From JAAYDS01 sp012729155 (lineage in GTDB: Bacteria; Chloroflexota; Anaerolineae; UBA1429), in assembly GCA_036774405.1 (NCBI GenBank), contig DAIPBO010000001.1, positions 1 to 64,000 of the forward strand: a stretch of 64,000 bases of DNA. The letters run 5' to 3'. This document shows positions 39,884-47,650 of this stretch, piece by piece; positions within the stretch are counted from its first letter, which is position 1, and the number at the start of each line of letters is the position of its first letter. The notes under the pieces are model-generated. The model had not been told where the DNA came from and did not search any database. It saw only the letters and a list, made by a program, of their open reading frames with translations. The translations under genes and the position numbers were made by a program.

Positions 39884-41115
39884 GACATCAAGCGCTCCAA
39901 CAGCGGCGCTACCGCCTCATACGAATAGTGCTGCGCGGCGATGGCATAGTTGTGCTCGGTAGTCGCTGCTGCGCGCCCGGGGTCGCCCAGCAATGACCGC
40001 ACCGCCGCGACGGCCTCATCGGTCAGCGCGCCGTTGGCTACCTCGATGCAGTCGAATCCCTTGGCCGCCAGGTCGGCGGCATACACCTCGTAACGGTTCA
40101 CCAGGATCGGCCGCCGAAAGTAGACGGCCTCGAGAAAGGCGTTGCCAAAGCCCTCGATTGTCGAGGGGTAAGACACCAGATCAGCCAGGGGGTAGGCGTC
40201 CCACAGCGCATAGACTTTGCTGCCACTGGGCGCGGTGCCACGGGTGGGGGCAAAGCGATCGGCCACATAGAGCAAGTCTACCTCGCGCTCTTTGGCCAGG
40301 GTGCCCAGGCGGTGCAGATAGTCGAGCCCCTCGTCGCCCGCATGGTGGGTGATGACCAGCTTTATGCGTGGGTCGCCCAGCCGCGCCACCAACTCGATGG
40401 ATAGCTCGATGTTCTTGCGGGGCACCACCCGCGTGGGCTGCAGCACCACGCGATCGTCGGGTCTCAGGCCGATGGTCGTGCGCAGATCAGCCACATAGCT
40501 GTCAGGGGGTGCCGGTGGGTGGGCATAGTCAAAGATGTTGGGCAAGAGGTCGGCTTGTACACCCTTGCGCGCCAGCAGCTCACGCGCTGCCAGTGAGTTG
40601 ATCGCCAGATGCCGCACCGAGGGCAACGCCGGCGGGAAACAGCGGTCCAGAATGTCTTGCACGGCACACTGTGCAAAGCGAGGCCGCTCCCAATAGAGAT
40701 CATGGTTGTGGGCGATGGTGCGTATACCCGTCGCCTGGACATAGTCGGTCAGTGCCACCCCCAGAGGAATCTGCATGGGGATTGCCACTGCATTCTGGAT
40801 GAAGAGCACGTCGATGCTAAAGCGCCGCACATAGGTTGCAATGGCATCCTGGAGACGCAGCGCCATTGCCTTGATGCGCGGCCGCAGGTCACTGGGAGCA
40901 GCGGGGCCAAAAGCCTCATCGTGGATGCGGCGGGCTTCGGGCCACTCAAAGTGCATCTCGGGCACCAGCATGCCTGGCGGAGCGTCGGCATCCAGCTCTC
41001 CAGCGCAATAGAACACCTGGTGGCCACGAGAGCGCAGGATACTGGCGATCTTGGCCGTCTCTAGCGAGACGCCATCGGTGCCCGCCAGTCGTGTGGAGAT
41101 GAACCCGATGTTCAT
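39880..41115 (-). CDS. Glycosyltransferase family 4 (GT-B)
   Basis: Retaining GT-B enzyme of 411 aa. The N-terminal Rossmann domain starts MNIGFISTRLAGTDGVSLE. The C-terminal domain holds the nucleotide-sugar site with LQPTRVVPRKNIE and the EGFGNAFLEA motif (EX7E type). The start at 41115 has AAGGAGG upstream and overlaps the GH13_18 stop by 4 bp. Its tight coupling with a sugar phosphorylase suggests a shared glycoside such as glucosylglycerate or mannosylglucosylglycerate. That is inferred from context. The donor is not known. Confidence 0.87.
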   Translation of the reverse strand: MNIGFISTRLAGTDGVSLETAKIASILRSRGHQVFYCAGELDADAPPGMLVPEMHFEWPEARRIHDEAFGPAAPSDLRPRIKAMALRLQDAIATYVRRFSIDVLFIQNAVAIPMQIPLGVALTDYVQATGIRTIAHNHDLYWERPRFAQCAVQDILDRCFPPALPSVRHLAINSLAARELLARKGVQADLLPNIFDYAHPPAPPDSYVADLRTTIGLRPDDRVVLQPTRVVPRKNIELSIELVARLGDPRIKLVITHHAGDEGLDYLHRLGTLAKEREVDLLYVADRFAPTRGTAPSGSKVYALWDAYPLADLVSYPSTIEGFGNAFLEAVYFRRPILVNRYEVYAADLAAKGFDCIEVANGALTDEAVAAVRSLLGDPGRAAATTEHNYAIAAQHYSYEAVAPLLERLMS

Positions 41116-42845
41116 GCCTGCACCTCCTTGAGCCATAGCACCTCATAGGGCGCAAGTTTCAGCTTGACGTGCCCCTGTGATGGTGCAAAAGCACGGCCCG
41201 ACAGCACATCGATAGCGTTGCGGTCGAGCGGCGCCCAACAGACCATCTCATGGTCAGAGACGTTGATGAGGCACAGCACCGGCGCGCCGCTGCAGGGTTG
41301 CCGGCGTAAGGCCAGCAGTTCTGGCTCAAGGTCGAGAACCTGTTGCCCCGCCGTTGGGTGAAAGGCAGGTTCGGCGCGACGCGTCGTCAAGAGCCGCTCA
41401 AAGCCGGCGAGCACAGCGGCGCGCAGTGAGCCCGCATGGTCGAGCTCTTGCTCAAGACGGGCGCGAGCCAGTTTCTCGCGGTTGATGGAGCGTGGGTGCC
41501 CCGTCTGTCGCACACCCTCGTGGTCGTTGCGCGAGCCGAGCAGGCTGTGTACGTAAATGGCCGGCACGCCCTGCAGCGAAAGAATCACAGCGTGCGCCGC
41601 CATAAAGCGGGCCACCTGCAGGGCCTGTGCCTCGTCTGCTCGCGGATCTGATAAAGCGTCAAAGTAAGAGATGTTGAGCTCATAGGCGGTCTGGCTGCCA
41701 TCGGGGTTGCTGCGGTACGAGACATGGCCGCCATGCCGCTGAACACGTTCGGCCAGCGCCTGCACCTCGCTGGGGGGCAGAATCCCCTCCACTGGTCGCA
41801 CCCCAATCCCATCGTGCGACGCCAGAAAGTTGTAGAAGGTTGCCTCTGGCCCTGGGTCCATCAGACTCTGCGCCCAGTGCGTGAGGTAGCTCGCGTCTCC
41901 GCTGGCGATGGCATGCAGCGTCAGCGGGGGTAGCGGGAACTGATAGACGAGTTGTGCTTCATCAATGCCATTGCCAAAGTACGAGATGTTCTCGGTATGC
42001 GGCACATTCGTCTCAGTGATGATCATGACCCCTGGCGCCACCTGATCCAGGATGGCGCGCAAGAGCTTGACCACGCGGTGCGTCTCTTCGAGATGAATGC
42101 AAGACGTGCCGATACGCTTCCAGAGATAGGCGATGGCATCGAGGCGAATGATCTCGGCGCCCTGCGCGGCATAGTAGAGAAGCACATCGATCATGCGTAA
42201 CAACAGGGTTGGCTCGGCAAAGTTCAGATCGATCTGGTCGTCACTGAAGGTGGTCCATACCCACCGTGGCCCAGCAGATGTCTCAACCTGGGTGAGCAGC
42301 GGCAGCGTCCGCGGTCGCGTTACCTGCGACAGGTCGGCACCGGGATCGACGACGATAAAGTGGTTGGCGAATTCGTCGTCTCCTGCGCAAAAGCGCTTGA
42401 ACCACTCGCTCTGACGCGACATGTGGTTCAGCACGAGGTCAAACATCAGCCGGAACGAGCCTCCAATGGCGGTGATATCATCCCAGGTACCCCATGCCGG
42501 ATTGACCTGCAGATAGTCGACAACCGCAAAGCCGTCATCTGAAGAGTAGGGGCAAAAGGGCAAGATGTGTACGGTGCTCACTAGACCCTGCAGGCGCTCC
42601 GCAGCAAACTCGCCCAGGCTACGCAGGGGCTTGATGCCGGGCTCGCGCACCTGATCGCCGTAGGTAATCAACACCACATCCCGCTCGGTGAGGCGCTCGC
42701 CGGCGCCAGAACGCTTTGCCAAAAGCTCGGGGTGCCGTCGGGCAAAGGCGTCGAGGCGCTCTTGTAGCGGCTCGTACACTGCCGAGCCGCGGTCGCCATA
42801 CAGAAAGGTCAGGTGTTCGCGTATGGTCTGGGCGTGGGCGGGCAT
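41112..42845 (-). CDS. GH13_18 sugar phosphorylase (sucrose/glucosylglycerate phosphorylase-like)
   Basis: Subfamily 18 of GH13, 577 aa; these enzymes split a glucoside with phosphate to give glucose-1-phosphate. The nucleophile Asp is in IIRLDAIAYLWK, the acid/base Glu in IITETNVPH and the stabiliser Asp in ASHDGIGVRPVEG. HILPFCPYSSDDGF is the subfamily block. The VRPVEGILP sequence and chain length fit the glucosylglycerate phosphorylase branch better than classic sucrose phosphorylase, in my judgement. It is the first gene of a three-gene overlapping unit with a GT4 and a Nudix hydrolase, which favours a compatible-solute substrate. Confidence 0.88.
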   Translation of the reverse strand: MPAHAQTIREHLTFLYGDRGSAVYEPLQERLDAFARRHPELLAKRSGAGERLTERDVVLITYGDQVREPGIKPLRSLGEFAAERLQGLVSTVHILPFCPYSSDDGFAVVDYLQVNPAWGTWDDITAIGGSFRLMFDLVLNHMSRQSEWFKRFCAGDDEFANHFIVVDPGADLSQVTRPRTLPLLTQVETSAGPRWVWTTFSDDQIDLNFAEPTLLLRMIDVLLYYAAQGAEIIRLDAIAYLWKRIGTSCIHLEETHRVVKLLRAILDQVAPGVMIITETNVPHTENISYFGNGIDEAQLVYQFPLPPLTLHAIASGDASYLTHWAQSLMDPGPEATFYNFLASHDGIGVRPVEGILPPSEVQALAERVQRHGGHVSYRSNPDGSQTAYELNISYFDALSDPRADEAQALQVARFMAAHAVILSLQGVPAIYVHSLLGSRNDHEGVRQTGHPRSINREKLARARLEQELDHAGSLRAAVLAGFERLLTTRRAEPAFHPTAGQQVLDLEPELLALRRQPCSGAPVLCLINVSDHEMVCWAPLDRNAIDVLSGRAFAPSQGHVKLKLAPYEVLWLKEVQA

Positions 42846-42950
42846 GTTCCACCTCCGGGCACACTGCAGGCCGGTAGCTACGCCGGGGAGTGAGTCTACG
42901 ACGCCATTATGCCTCGAGAGCGCTGCGGCATCAAGGATCTCTCGGGCGGC

Positions 42951-44111
42951 CTATGGTCGGTAGATCGACACCTCGAGGTCGCCCCAGTCGGCAAAGCTGA
43001 GGGTGAAAGGCGCGGTGATGTCTGGCGGCGCGGGGAACAGCCACCAAAAAGAGGTCGACTCGCCGCCCTCTAGGGTCCAGGCCTCCTGTCGCCACTGCTG
43101 ACAGGCCCATTGTGTGGGCAGCAGGCGCTGGCCGTTGGCCGCCAGTAGATAGAAGCGCGGCCGCTCATCATCGTTCTGCAGGCATGCCAGATGGTTGCGG
43201 ATCGTGGTGCTATTTGTCACTGTGACGCGCACCAGCAAATCGCCCTCTGGTCGCACCTCGACAGAATCGAGCTGCAATGTCCAGCCACGGTCGGTCCCTA
43301 CGACGCGGTTGAGGGGATGCACACCCACCAACTGTCGCCCGGCGCCCTGGCGCGCCTCCTCGGCGAGTCTTTGCGCGCTGCGGTAACCGCCATCACAGGC
43401 CAGCAGCGCACTGAGCAGCCGGAGAGCCTCGGCATCATGGCCGTCGGATAGGGCCTGTTCGGCAGCCCGGTAGGTGCGCTCTAGATAGCGCTGCCCCAGG
43501 CGATCGATGTCGCGATAGTTGGGCGCTGTTGAAAACAGGCGCTTGTACCGGTCTAGCGCCGTTTCCCAGTCGCCACGGTCGGCGGCGCTCTGCATGGCAT
43601 CGTAGAGCGCGTCCAGCTCGTTCGCCCGAGCGACCATTTGTGAGCGCAACGCGTCTGCGCTGCGATAGTCGCCCAGGTCGCCATAGAGCTCTGCGGCATG
43701 CGCATAGTCGTCGTTAGCAGCACTTTGCTCAGCCTGAGCATAGCGTGCATCGAGGCGTGCGATCACGCGAGGCAGGTCGGTCTGAACGGCGCGGTGCGCA
43801 GGGTCTAGGGCCGCGATGTGCTCTAGCGTCACATAGGCGTCATACCAGCGTCGTTGCCGCATGGCAGAGCGGGCTGCATCAAGGTGCAGCTCTATGGTCT
43901 CGATGTGCGTCAGGGCATCGGCGGCGCGCTCTTGCGCGTCGGCTAGTCGACCTGCCTTGGCAAAGGCACGGGCGGCGCCAGCCCAGTCATTCTTCTCTAT
44001 GGCCAGAACGCCCCGGCCATACCACTCCTCAGGAGTAGGCTGACAGCCAGCGAGCGCCGCCAGCAATAGGGCGATTGCCACCAGTAGAGAGCGATGCAAA
44101 CGGTAATGCAT
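42951..44111 (-). CDS. TPR-containing lipoprotein
   Basis: Secreted lipoprotein of 386 aa. Signal peptide with lipobox LAGC (Cys23), then degenerate tetratricopeptide helices (about 29-255, for example EEWYGRGVLAIEKNDWAGAA), then a beta-rich domain (about 270-386). The latter, with LDSVEVRPEGDLLVRVTVTN and a WWLFPAPP segment, resembles the telokin-like DUF4352 extracellular domain. It probably binds another envelope protein. It stands alone between the GH13_18 gene and the RIO kinase gene, with about 100 bp on each side. Confidence 0.75.
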   Translation of the reverse strand: MHYRLHRSLLVAIALLLAALAGCQPTPEEWYGRGVLAIEKNDWAGAARAFAKAGRLADAQERAADALTHIETIELHLDAARSAMRQRRWYDAYVTLEHIAALDPAHRAVQTDLPRVIARLDARYAQAEQSAANDDYAHAAELYGDLGDYRSADALRSQMVARANELDALYDAMQSAADRGDWETALDRYKRLFSTAPNYRDIDRLGQRYLERTYRAAEQALSDGHDAEALRLLSALLACDGGYRSAQRLAEEARQGAGRQLVGVHPLNRVVGTDRGWTLQLDSVEVRPEGDLLVRVTVTNSTTIRNHLACLQNDDERPRFYLLAANGQRLLPTQWACQQWRQEAWTLEGGESTSFWWLFPAPPDITAPFTLSFADWGDLEVSIYRP

Positions 44112-44172
44112 GGGCGATCACTCGAACAGTGTTTGACCCATATCGTAGAGTAGGTGCCCAGGTACGTCAATC

Positions 44173-44200
44173 GCCTAGGGCGGCGTGCGCCGCCCTAGGC
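44173..44200. terminator. Hairpin after the RIO kinase gene
   Basis: A 12-bp perfect inverted repeat (44173-44184 with 44189-44200) with a 4-nt loop, 10 bp after the RIO kinase stop codon. There is no T-tract on the minus strand. Confidence 0.6.
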
Positions 44201-44210
44201 ACAGCACACG

Positions 44211-45212
44211 CTAGTCTTTCTCCAAGAGGCTCAAGTCATAGTCTCGAGCCGCCCACGATTCATCTGCCCCGTAACGCCGCCACAGGTCAGTGGCCAGTGC
44301 TTTGGCGTCGCAGTCGACGCCCTGTCGCGCAAAGTACTCGCACACCCGCTGCACGTCACGCGCCAGGATGCCCTGCGACCTGCGGTTGCCTTCGAGGAGC
44401 GTCACCTGGGGGAGATCGATGATCTGCGGCGCATCATCCCAATAGAGGATATTGTAGGCTGATAGATCGCCATGGACCATGCCATGCTGCAGCATGATCT
44501 CAATATTGTTAAGAACACGCTCAAACAGGGCTCGCGCTCTGTTGCGCCCCAGGCGCACGGCGTTGAGCGTGGGTGCGGCCGCGTGCTCATCACCCACAAA
44601 GGCCATCAAGATGGCATTGGCCTCGACCGCATGGGGCTGCGGCACGTCGGCCCCGGCAGCATAGAGTGTTTGCATGGCGGTGAACTCGTACATGAGCCAC
44701 GAGGTATGGCGCAGCGTTTCGCCAAAGCGCGTTCGCCCGGCGATGGCGCGCATCTCGCGCTGGTCGCGCTCTGTGAGCGCTTTGCCCGAAAGAGTCAGGG
44801 GCGCGCGCCCCTCCAGATAGGCCGAGTCGTTGCGCAGATTACGGAACTGGCGTGGTCGATAGACCTTGGCCGCCACCAGAGGTTCAGAGATGGGGCCGGC
44901 TGAGACACAGCGGTAGACGCAGGCCTCTTTGCCGCCCTTGACCATACTGAGTACGTCGGCGATCAGCTCGCGGTCGTAAAAGCCGCGCAACGCACCCTCG
45001 AGCCATGGACGTTCAAAGCGGCTGGGCGTGTAGGTCATCGGCAGACCGGCCTCTACGGGCGTGGGCTCGGCCAGCGCGCTGACCTGTTCCTGATAGCTCG
45101 CAGCGGGCTTGCGACGCCGGCTCTGAGGGCGCTCATCGTCGATCGTGATGTTGTAGCGTTGTTCATAGTAGGCGATGGGATCGAGTTCGTCGTCCAAAGT
45201 TGTCTTCCTCAT
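44211..45212 (-). CDS. RIO-family atypical serine/threonine protein kinase
   Basis: A 333-aa RIO1-like kinase. KGGKEACVYRC is the ATP loop and LVAAKVYR holds the catalytic Lys. The catalytic loop is VHGDLSAYNILY (Asp and Asn present) and the metal-binding segment is QIIDLPQ in place of DFG. RIO kinases assist ribosome maturation in archaea and eukaryotes; the bacterial role is unknown. The ATG at 45212 starts a normal acidic N-terminus but has no strong ribosome-binding site. Upstream lies a promoter, leader peptide and two hairpins, and a small ORF overlaps its start. All of this points to regulated expression. Confidence 0.88.
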   Translation of the reverse strand: MRKTTLDDELDPIAYYEQRYNITIDDERPQSRRRKPAASYQEQVSALAEPTPVEAGLPMTYTPSRFERPWLEGALRGFYDRELIADVLSMVKGGKEACVYRCVSAGPISEPLVAAKVYRPRQFRNLRNDSAYLEGRAPLTLSGKALTERDQREMRAIAGRTRFGETLRHTSWLMYEFTAMQTLYAAGADVPQPHAVEANAILMAFVGDEHAAAPTLNAVRLGRNRARALFERVLNNIEIMLQHGMVHGDLSAYNILYWDDAPQIIDLPQVTLLEGNRRSQGILARDVQRVCEYFARQGVDCDAKALATDLWRRYGADESWAARDYDLSLLEKD

Positions 45213-45306
45213 CGTGCACAGCCTGATAGGATCGTTCGCCCTTTTCACGGAGCCAGCGCCTACAAACGCCAGCGCCGCCACAAACGCAGACCTGAGCATC
45301 TTTCAT
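45163..45306 (-). CDS. Candidate 47-aa small ORF overlapping the RIO kinase start
   Basis: A small ORF in another frame, beginning at ATG 45306 behind a very good GAGGAGG. It ends 50 bp inside the RIO kinase gene. The product contains five Cys within the first 17 residues (QVCVCGGAGVCRRW) and then a charged stretch. The RIO ATG at 45212 lacks a comparable site, so ribosomes finishing this ORF could restart there. The coding quality cannot be proven from one genome. The alternative is an upstream, untranslated leader with a chance ribosome-binding site. Confidence 0.4.
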   Translation of the reverse strand: MKDAQVCVCGGAGVCRRWLREKGERSYQAVHDEEDNFGRRTRSHRLL

Positions 45307-45332
45307 CAGTGCCACCTCCTCTGTCTGGCAAC

Positions 45333-45360
45333 AAAAAAGGCCGCGGAACGCTCCACGGCC
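45333..45360 (-). terminator. Second hairpin with T-tract in the RIO kinase leader
   Basis: Minus strand: a 9-bp stem with one G-U pair (45352-45360 with 45339-45347), a 4-nt loop and TTTTTT. It is a classic intrinsic terminator, located in the leader 27 bp before the small ORF ATG. Confidence 0.85.
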
Positions 45361-45396
45361 AGGCAGAGAGACCATTTAGGTCTCGGTAAACAAAAC

Positions 45397-45425
45397 GGCC
45401 GCGAGAGCGTCATGCACCCGCGGCC
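45397..45425 (-). promoter_or_regulatory. First hairpin in the RIO kinase leader (terminator-like)
   Basis: Minus strand: a 7-bp stem (45419-45425 with 45397-45403) with a 15-nt loop, then GTTTTGTTT. Its 3' arm could pair instead with the 5' arm of the next hairpin, and its 5' arm with the 3' arm of that hairpin, so the two structures exclude each other in part. Confidence 0.6.
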
Positions 45426-45454
45426 ATGTCGAGCAGCAGAAATGCTTGTCGACG

Positions 45455-45511
45455 CTAGGCCCTCAGGCGCACGAAACGAACGCACAGAGCAACGACCCAA
45501 GCATGGCTCAT
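45455..45511 (-). CDS. Candidate 18-aa leader peptide
   Basis: A short ORF of 18 codons, MSHAWVVALCVRFVRLRA, starting at ATG 45511 with AAGGAG 9 nt upstream. It ends with TAG 29 nt before the first hairpin. It contains one Trp, one Cys and three Arg among hydrophobic residues. Position and strength fit a ribosome-controlled attenuator. No homologue is known to me, so whether it is translated is an inference. Confidence 0.5.
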   Translation of the reverse strand: MSHAWVVALCVRFVRLRA

Positions 45512-45527
45512 CTCACGCGCCTCCTTT

Positions 45528-45575
45528 CTAGCATCAAACCGTGGCTAGCATAGCAAAAACTGCGGCTAGCATAGC
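45528..45575. repeat. Direct repeats around the leader promoter
   Basis: GGCTAGCATAGC occurs at 45543-45554 and 45564-45575, exactly 21 bp apart, which puts both on the same face of the helix. CTAGCAT recurs at 45528-45534. One copy covers the -10 element of the leader promoter, so these could be operator sites. Confidence 0.6.
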
Positions 45576-45597
45576 ACGATGTGAGGGCTGCTGTCAA
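45568..45597 (-). promoter_or_regulatory. Promoter of the RIO kinase leader
   Basis: Minus strand: a perfect TTGACA (45592-45597), an 18-bp spacer and TATGCT (45568-45573). A transcript from here would begin near 45561 and include the leader peptide and both hairpins. Confidence 0.65.
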
Positions 45598-45616
45598 GCG
45601 GCTCTGAACATCGCTG

Positions 45617-45964
45617 TCACCAGCCGATCAAGAGCAGCACCGCCATTACGACCTCGGAGCCCAGGCTGACCCAGTTAGAGCGCATCTGGGCGTTATCGAC
45701 AAAGATGGCCACCAGCCGTACGATGGCGATGACGGCATAGGTCAGGCCCAGTACCTGCAGCGCCTCCATGCGCCTAAAGATCAGCGGGGCCACTGCGAGC
45801 GCCACAAACACCCCGCCCATCACTGCCCTAATCTCGGATGCAGCACGCGGGCTGTCGGCCTTGAGGCCGGTAAAGCCCTCAATACGTTCTGGCCAGACCA
45901 TGCTGTAGAGACCTACAAGCGCTGTAAAGACGGCGATAGCGATGCGGATGATGGTCAGAAGCAT
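45617..45964 (-). CDS. Small DUF4345-like membrane protein
   Basis: A 115-aa membrane protein with four helices (about 1-22, 40-60, 66-88, 93-115). VGLYSMVWPERIEGFTGLK and SEIRAVMGGVFVALAVAPL resemble the DUF4345 family, which is uncharacterised. GAGAGGAGG lies before the ATG at 45964. The long upstream frame to 46414 belongs to the opposite-strand radical SAM gene. It ends 20 bp before the RIO leader promoter and is divergent to the radical SAM gene. Confidence 0.72.
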   Translation of the reverse strand: MLLTIIRIAIAVFTALVGLYSMVWPERIEGFTGLKADSPRAASEIRAVMGGVFVALAVAPLIFRRMEALQVLGLTYAVIAIVRLVAIFVDNAQMRSNWVSLGSEVVMAVLLLIGW

Positions 45965-46043
45965 CAGCGACCTCCTCTCGGGGCCATGGCTGCAGACATC
46001 ATAGCCCCAGTGCCATCCGTTGCGCAAACCTGTGCTGTGTTGT

Positions 46044-46072
46044 TTGACCTGTGGCGCCACTGACGGTAGCAT
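46044..46072 (+). promoter_or_regulatory. Promoter of the radical SAM-pgeF-yggS-proC-yggT operon
   Basis: TTGACC (46044-46049), a 17-bp spacer and TAGCAT (46067-46072), 24 bp upstream of the ATG. Confidence 0.5.
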
Positions 46073-46096
46073 CAGCCGATATCGCAGGAGTGAGGC

Positions 46097-47650
46097 ATGA
46101 GCTGGCAGGCGGCCGAGACGGCCAGAGAATTGCTGGTTGGTGAGCGAGGCGTCGTACGCCGAGACTGGGGTGGTCAGTTGCCCATCGCGCTGGTCTACCC
46201 TAACAGTTATGGCGTGGGCATGTCGAGCCTCGCCATCCACAGTCTCTATCGCTTCTTTAATGCCCAGCCCGGCGTGGTATGTGAGCGAGCCTTTGCCTGG
46301 CTCGGCCGCGCGCCTCGCAATGAGGGGCCGCCGCTTACCCTCGAGTCGCAACGGCCTCTGGCAGAGGCCGCGCTGGTGGCAATCTCGGTATCGTTCGAGA
46401 TGGACTACTTTCACGTGGTCGACCTACTGCGGCGCGCCAACATCCCGGTGCGAGCTGCCGAGCGTGATGATCGCCATCCCGTTGTGCTTATGGGCGGCCC
46501 AGCGGTTTCGGCCAATCCGGCTCCACTGGCTCTCATGGCCGATGCCATGCTTATCGGCGAGGCTGAACCGGCGTTGGCGGCACTCACGGCGGCCCTCCGA
46601 GACGCGGCTGCCGATGGCCGCCGGGCGATCCTCGAGGCCTTGCAGGGCATTTGCGGCCTCTATGTGCCCCTGCTGCATGACGGCTCGCCGGTGCAACGCC
46701 TCTGCCTCGACGATCTGGACGCCTGGCCCACGGCTTCATCTGTGTACGCCCCTCAAGCCGAGTTTGGAGACATGCATCTCGTTGAGATCGCCAGGGGGTG
46801 CATGCGAGGCTGTCGGTTCTGTTTGGCGGGGTATCTGTATCGGCCGATGCGTCAGCGTTCTGTAGCCCATATCCTCGATCGCGCTCGCGAGGGGCGCACC
46901 TGGCACCGCAAGGTGGGTCTGGTGGCCGCCGCCGTGTCTGACTATGACGAGATCGACGCTCTGCTAGACGGGCTGCGGGCGTTGGGCCTGGGTGTCTCGG
47001 CCTCGTCGCTACGCGTCAAACCTCTCTCGCCAGCGTTGCTGCAGGCGTTGCAGGATAGCGGCGCGCGCTCGGTCACCCTGGCGCCCGAGGCGGGCTCTGA
47101 TCGGCTGCGGCGTGCCATTGCCAAGGGTGTTACTCGTGATGATCTACTGCAGGCGGCCGAGCGGCTGTCCGGACGCTTTGCCTCGCTCAAGCTCTACTAC
47201 ATGGTGGGGCTGCCGGGCGAGACCGACGCCGACGTGGCCGAGATCGTCTCTCTCTCAGCCGAGGCTCGGCGGCTGTTCGGCCGTGAGGTAGTGGTCAATG
47301 TAACACCCTTTGTCCCCAAGGCTCACACGCCCTTTGAGCGCCAGCCTCTGATGCCGTTGCCCGTGCTCGAGGCCCGCCTGCGAGATCTGCGCAGCCGCTG
47401 CCGTGCCGCAGGGCTGCAGTTTCGCAGTGAAGCTGCCTGGCAGGCGCAGGTACAGGCGGTGCTAGCCCGTGGCGACGCGGCCGTTGGTGAGGTGCTGCTG
47501 GCCCAGACGCGCCCAAACCCTCGACGCCTGCTCCGCGATATGGCCATGCACGAGGTTGACGCTGAGCGCTATCTGCAGGCGCAGCCTGCCCAGCAGCCGC
47601 TGCCCTGGGACATCATCTCACTCGACGCGTCGTGCGGGGCTGTATCATGA
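46097..47650 (+). CDS. B12-binding radical SAM protein (TIGR03960 type)
   Basis: A 517-aa radical SAM protein with a cobalamin-binding-like N-terminal domain (PIALVYPNSYGVGMSSLA is the family start). The radical SAM motif is RGCMRGCRFCLAGY, with CxxxCxxC. Members often lie near genes for DUF2344 proteins and rne in other phyla and are linked to tRNA or ribosome modification, without proof. AGGAG at 46086-46090 sets the ATG. It overlaps pgeF by 4 bp. The DUF2344 partner is not in this window. Confidence 0.88.
   Translation: MSWQAAETARELLVGERGVVRRDWGGQLPIALVYPNSYGVGMSSLAIHSLYRFFNAQPGVVCERAFAWLGRAPRNEGPPLTLESQRPLAEAALVAISVSFEMDYFHVVDLLRRANIPVRAAERDDRHPVVLMGGPAVSANPAPLALMADAMLIGEAEPALAALTAALRDAAADGRRAILEALQGICGLYVPLLHDGSPVQRLCLDDLDAWPTASSVYAPQAEFGDMHLVEIARGCMRGCRFCLAGYLYRPMRQRSVAHILDRAREGRTWHRKVGLVAAAVSDYDEIDALLDGLRALGLGVSASSLRVKPLSPALLQALQDSGARSVTLAPEAGSDRLRRAIAKGVTRDDLLQAAERLSGRFASLKLYYMVGLPGETDADVAEIVSLSAEARRLFGREVVVNVTPFVPKAHTPFERQPLMPLPVLEARLRDLRSRCRAAGLQFRSEAAWQAQVQAVLARGDAAVGEVLLAQTRPNPRRLLRDMAMHEVDAERYLQAQPAQQPLPWDIISLDASCGAVS

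Noticed and set aside
44985..45299. A longer RIO kinase from the in-frame ATG at 45299
   Set aside because: The added 29 residues are unlike RIO N-termini, and the good ribosome-binding site upstream is spaced for the ATG at 45306 in another frame.
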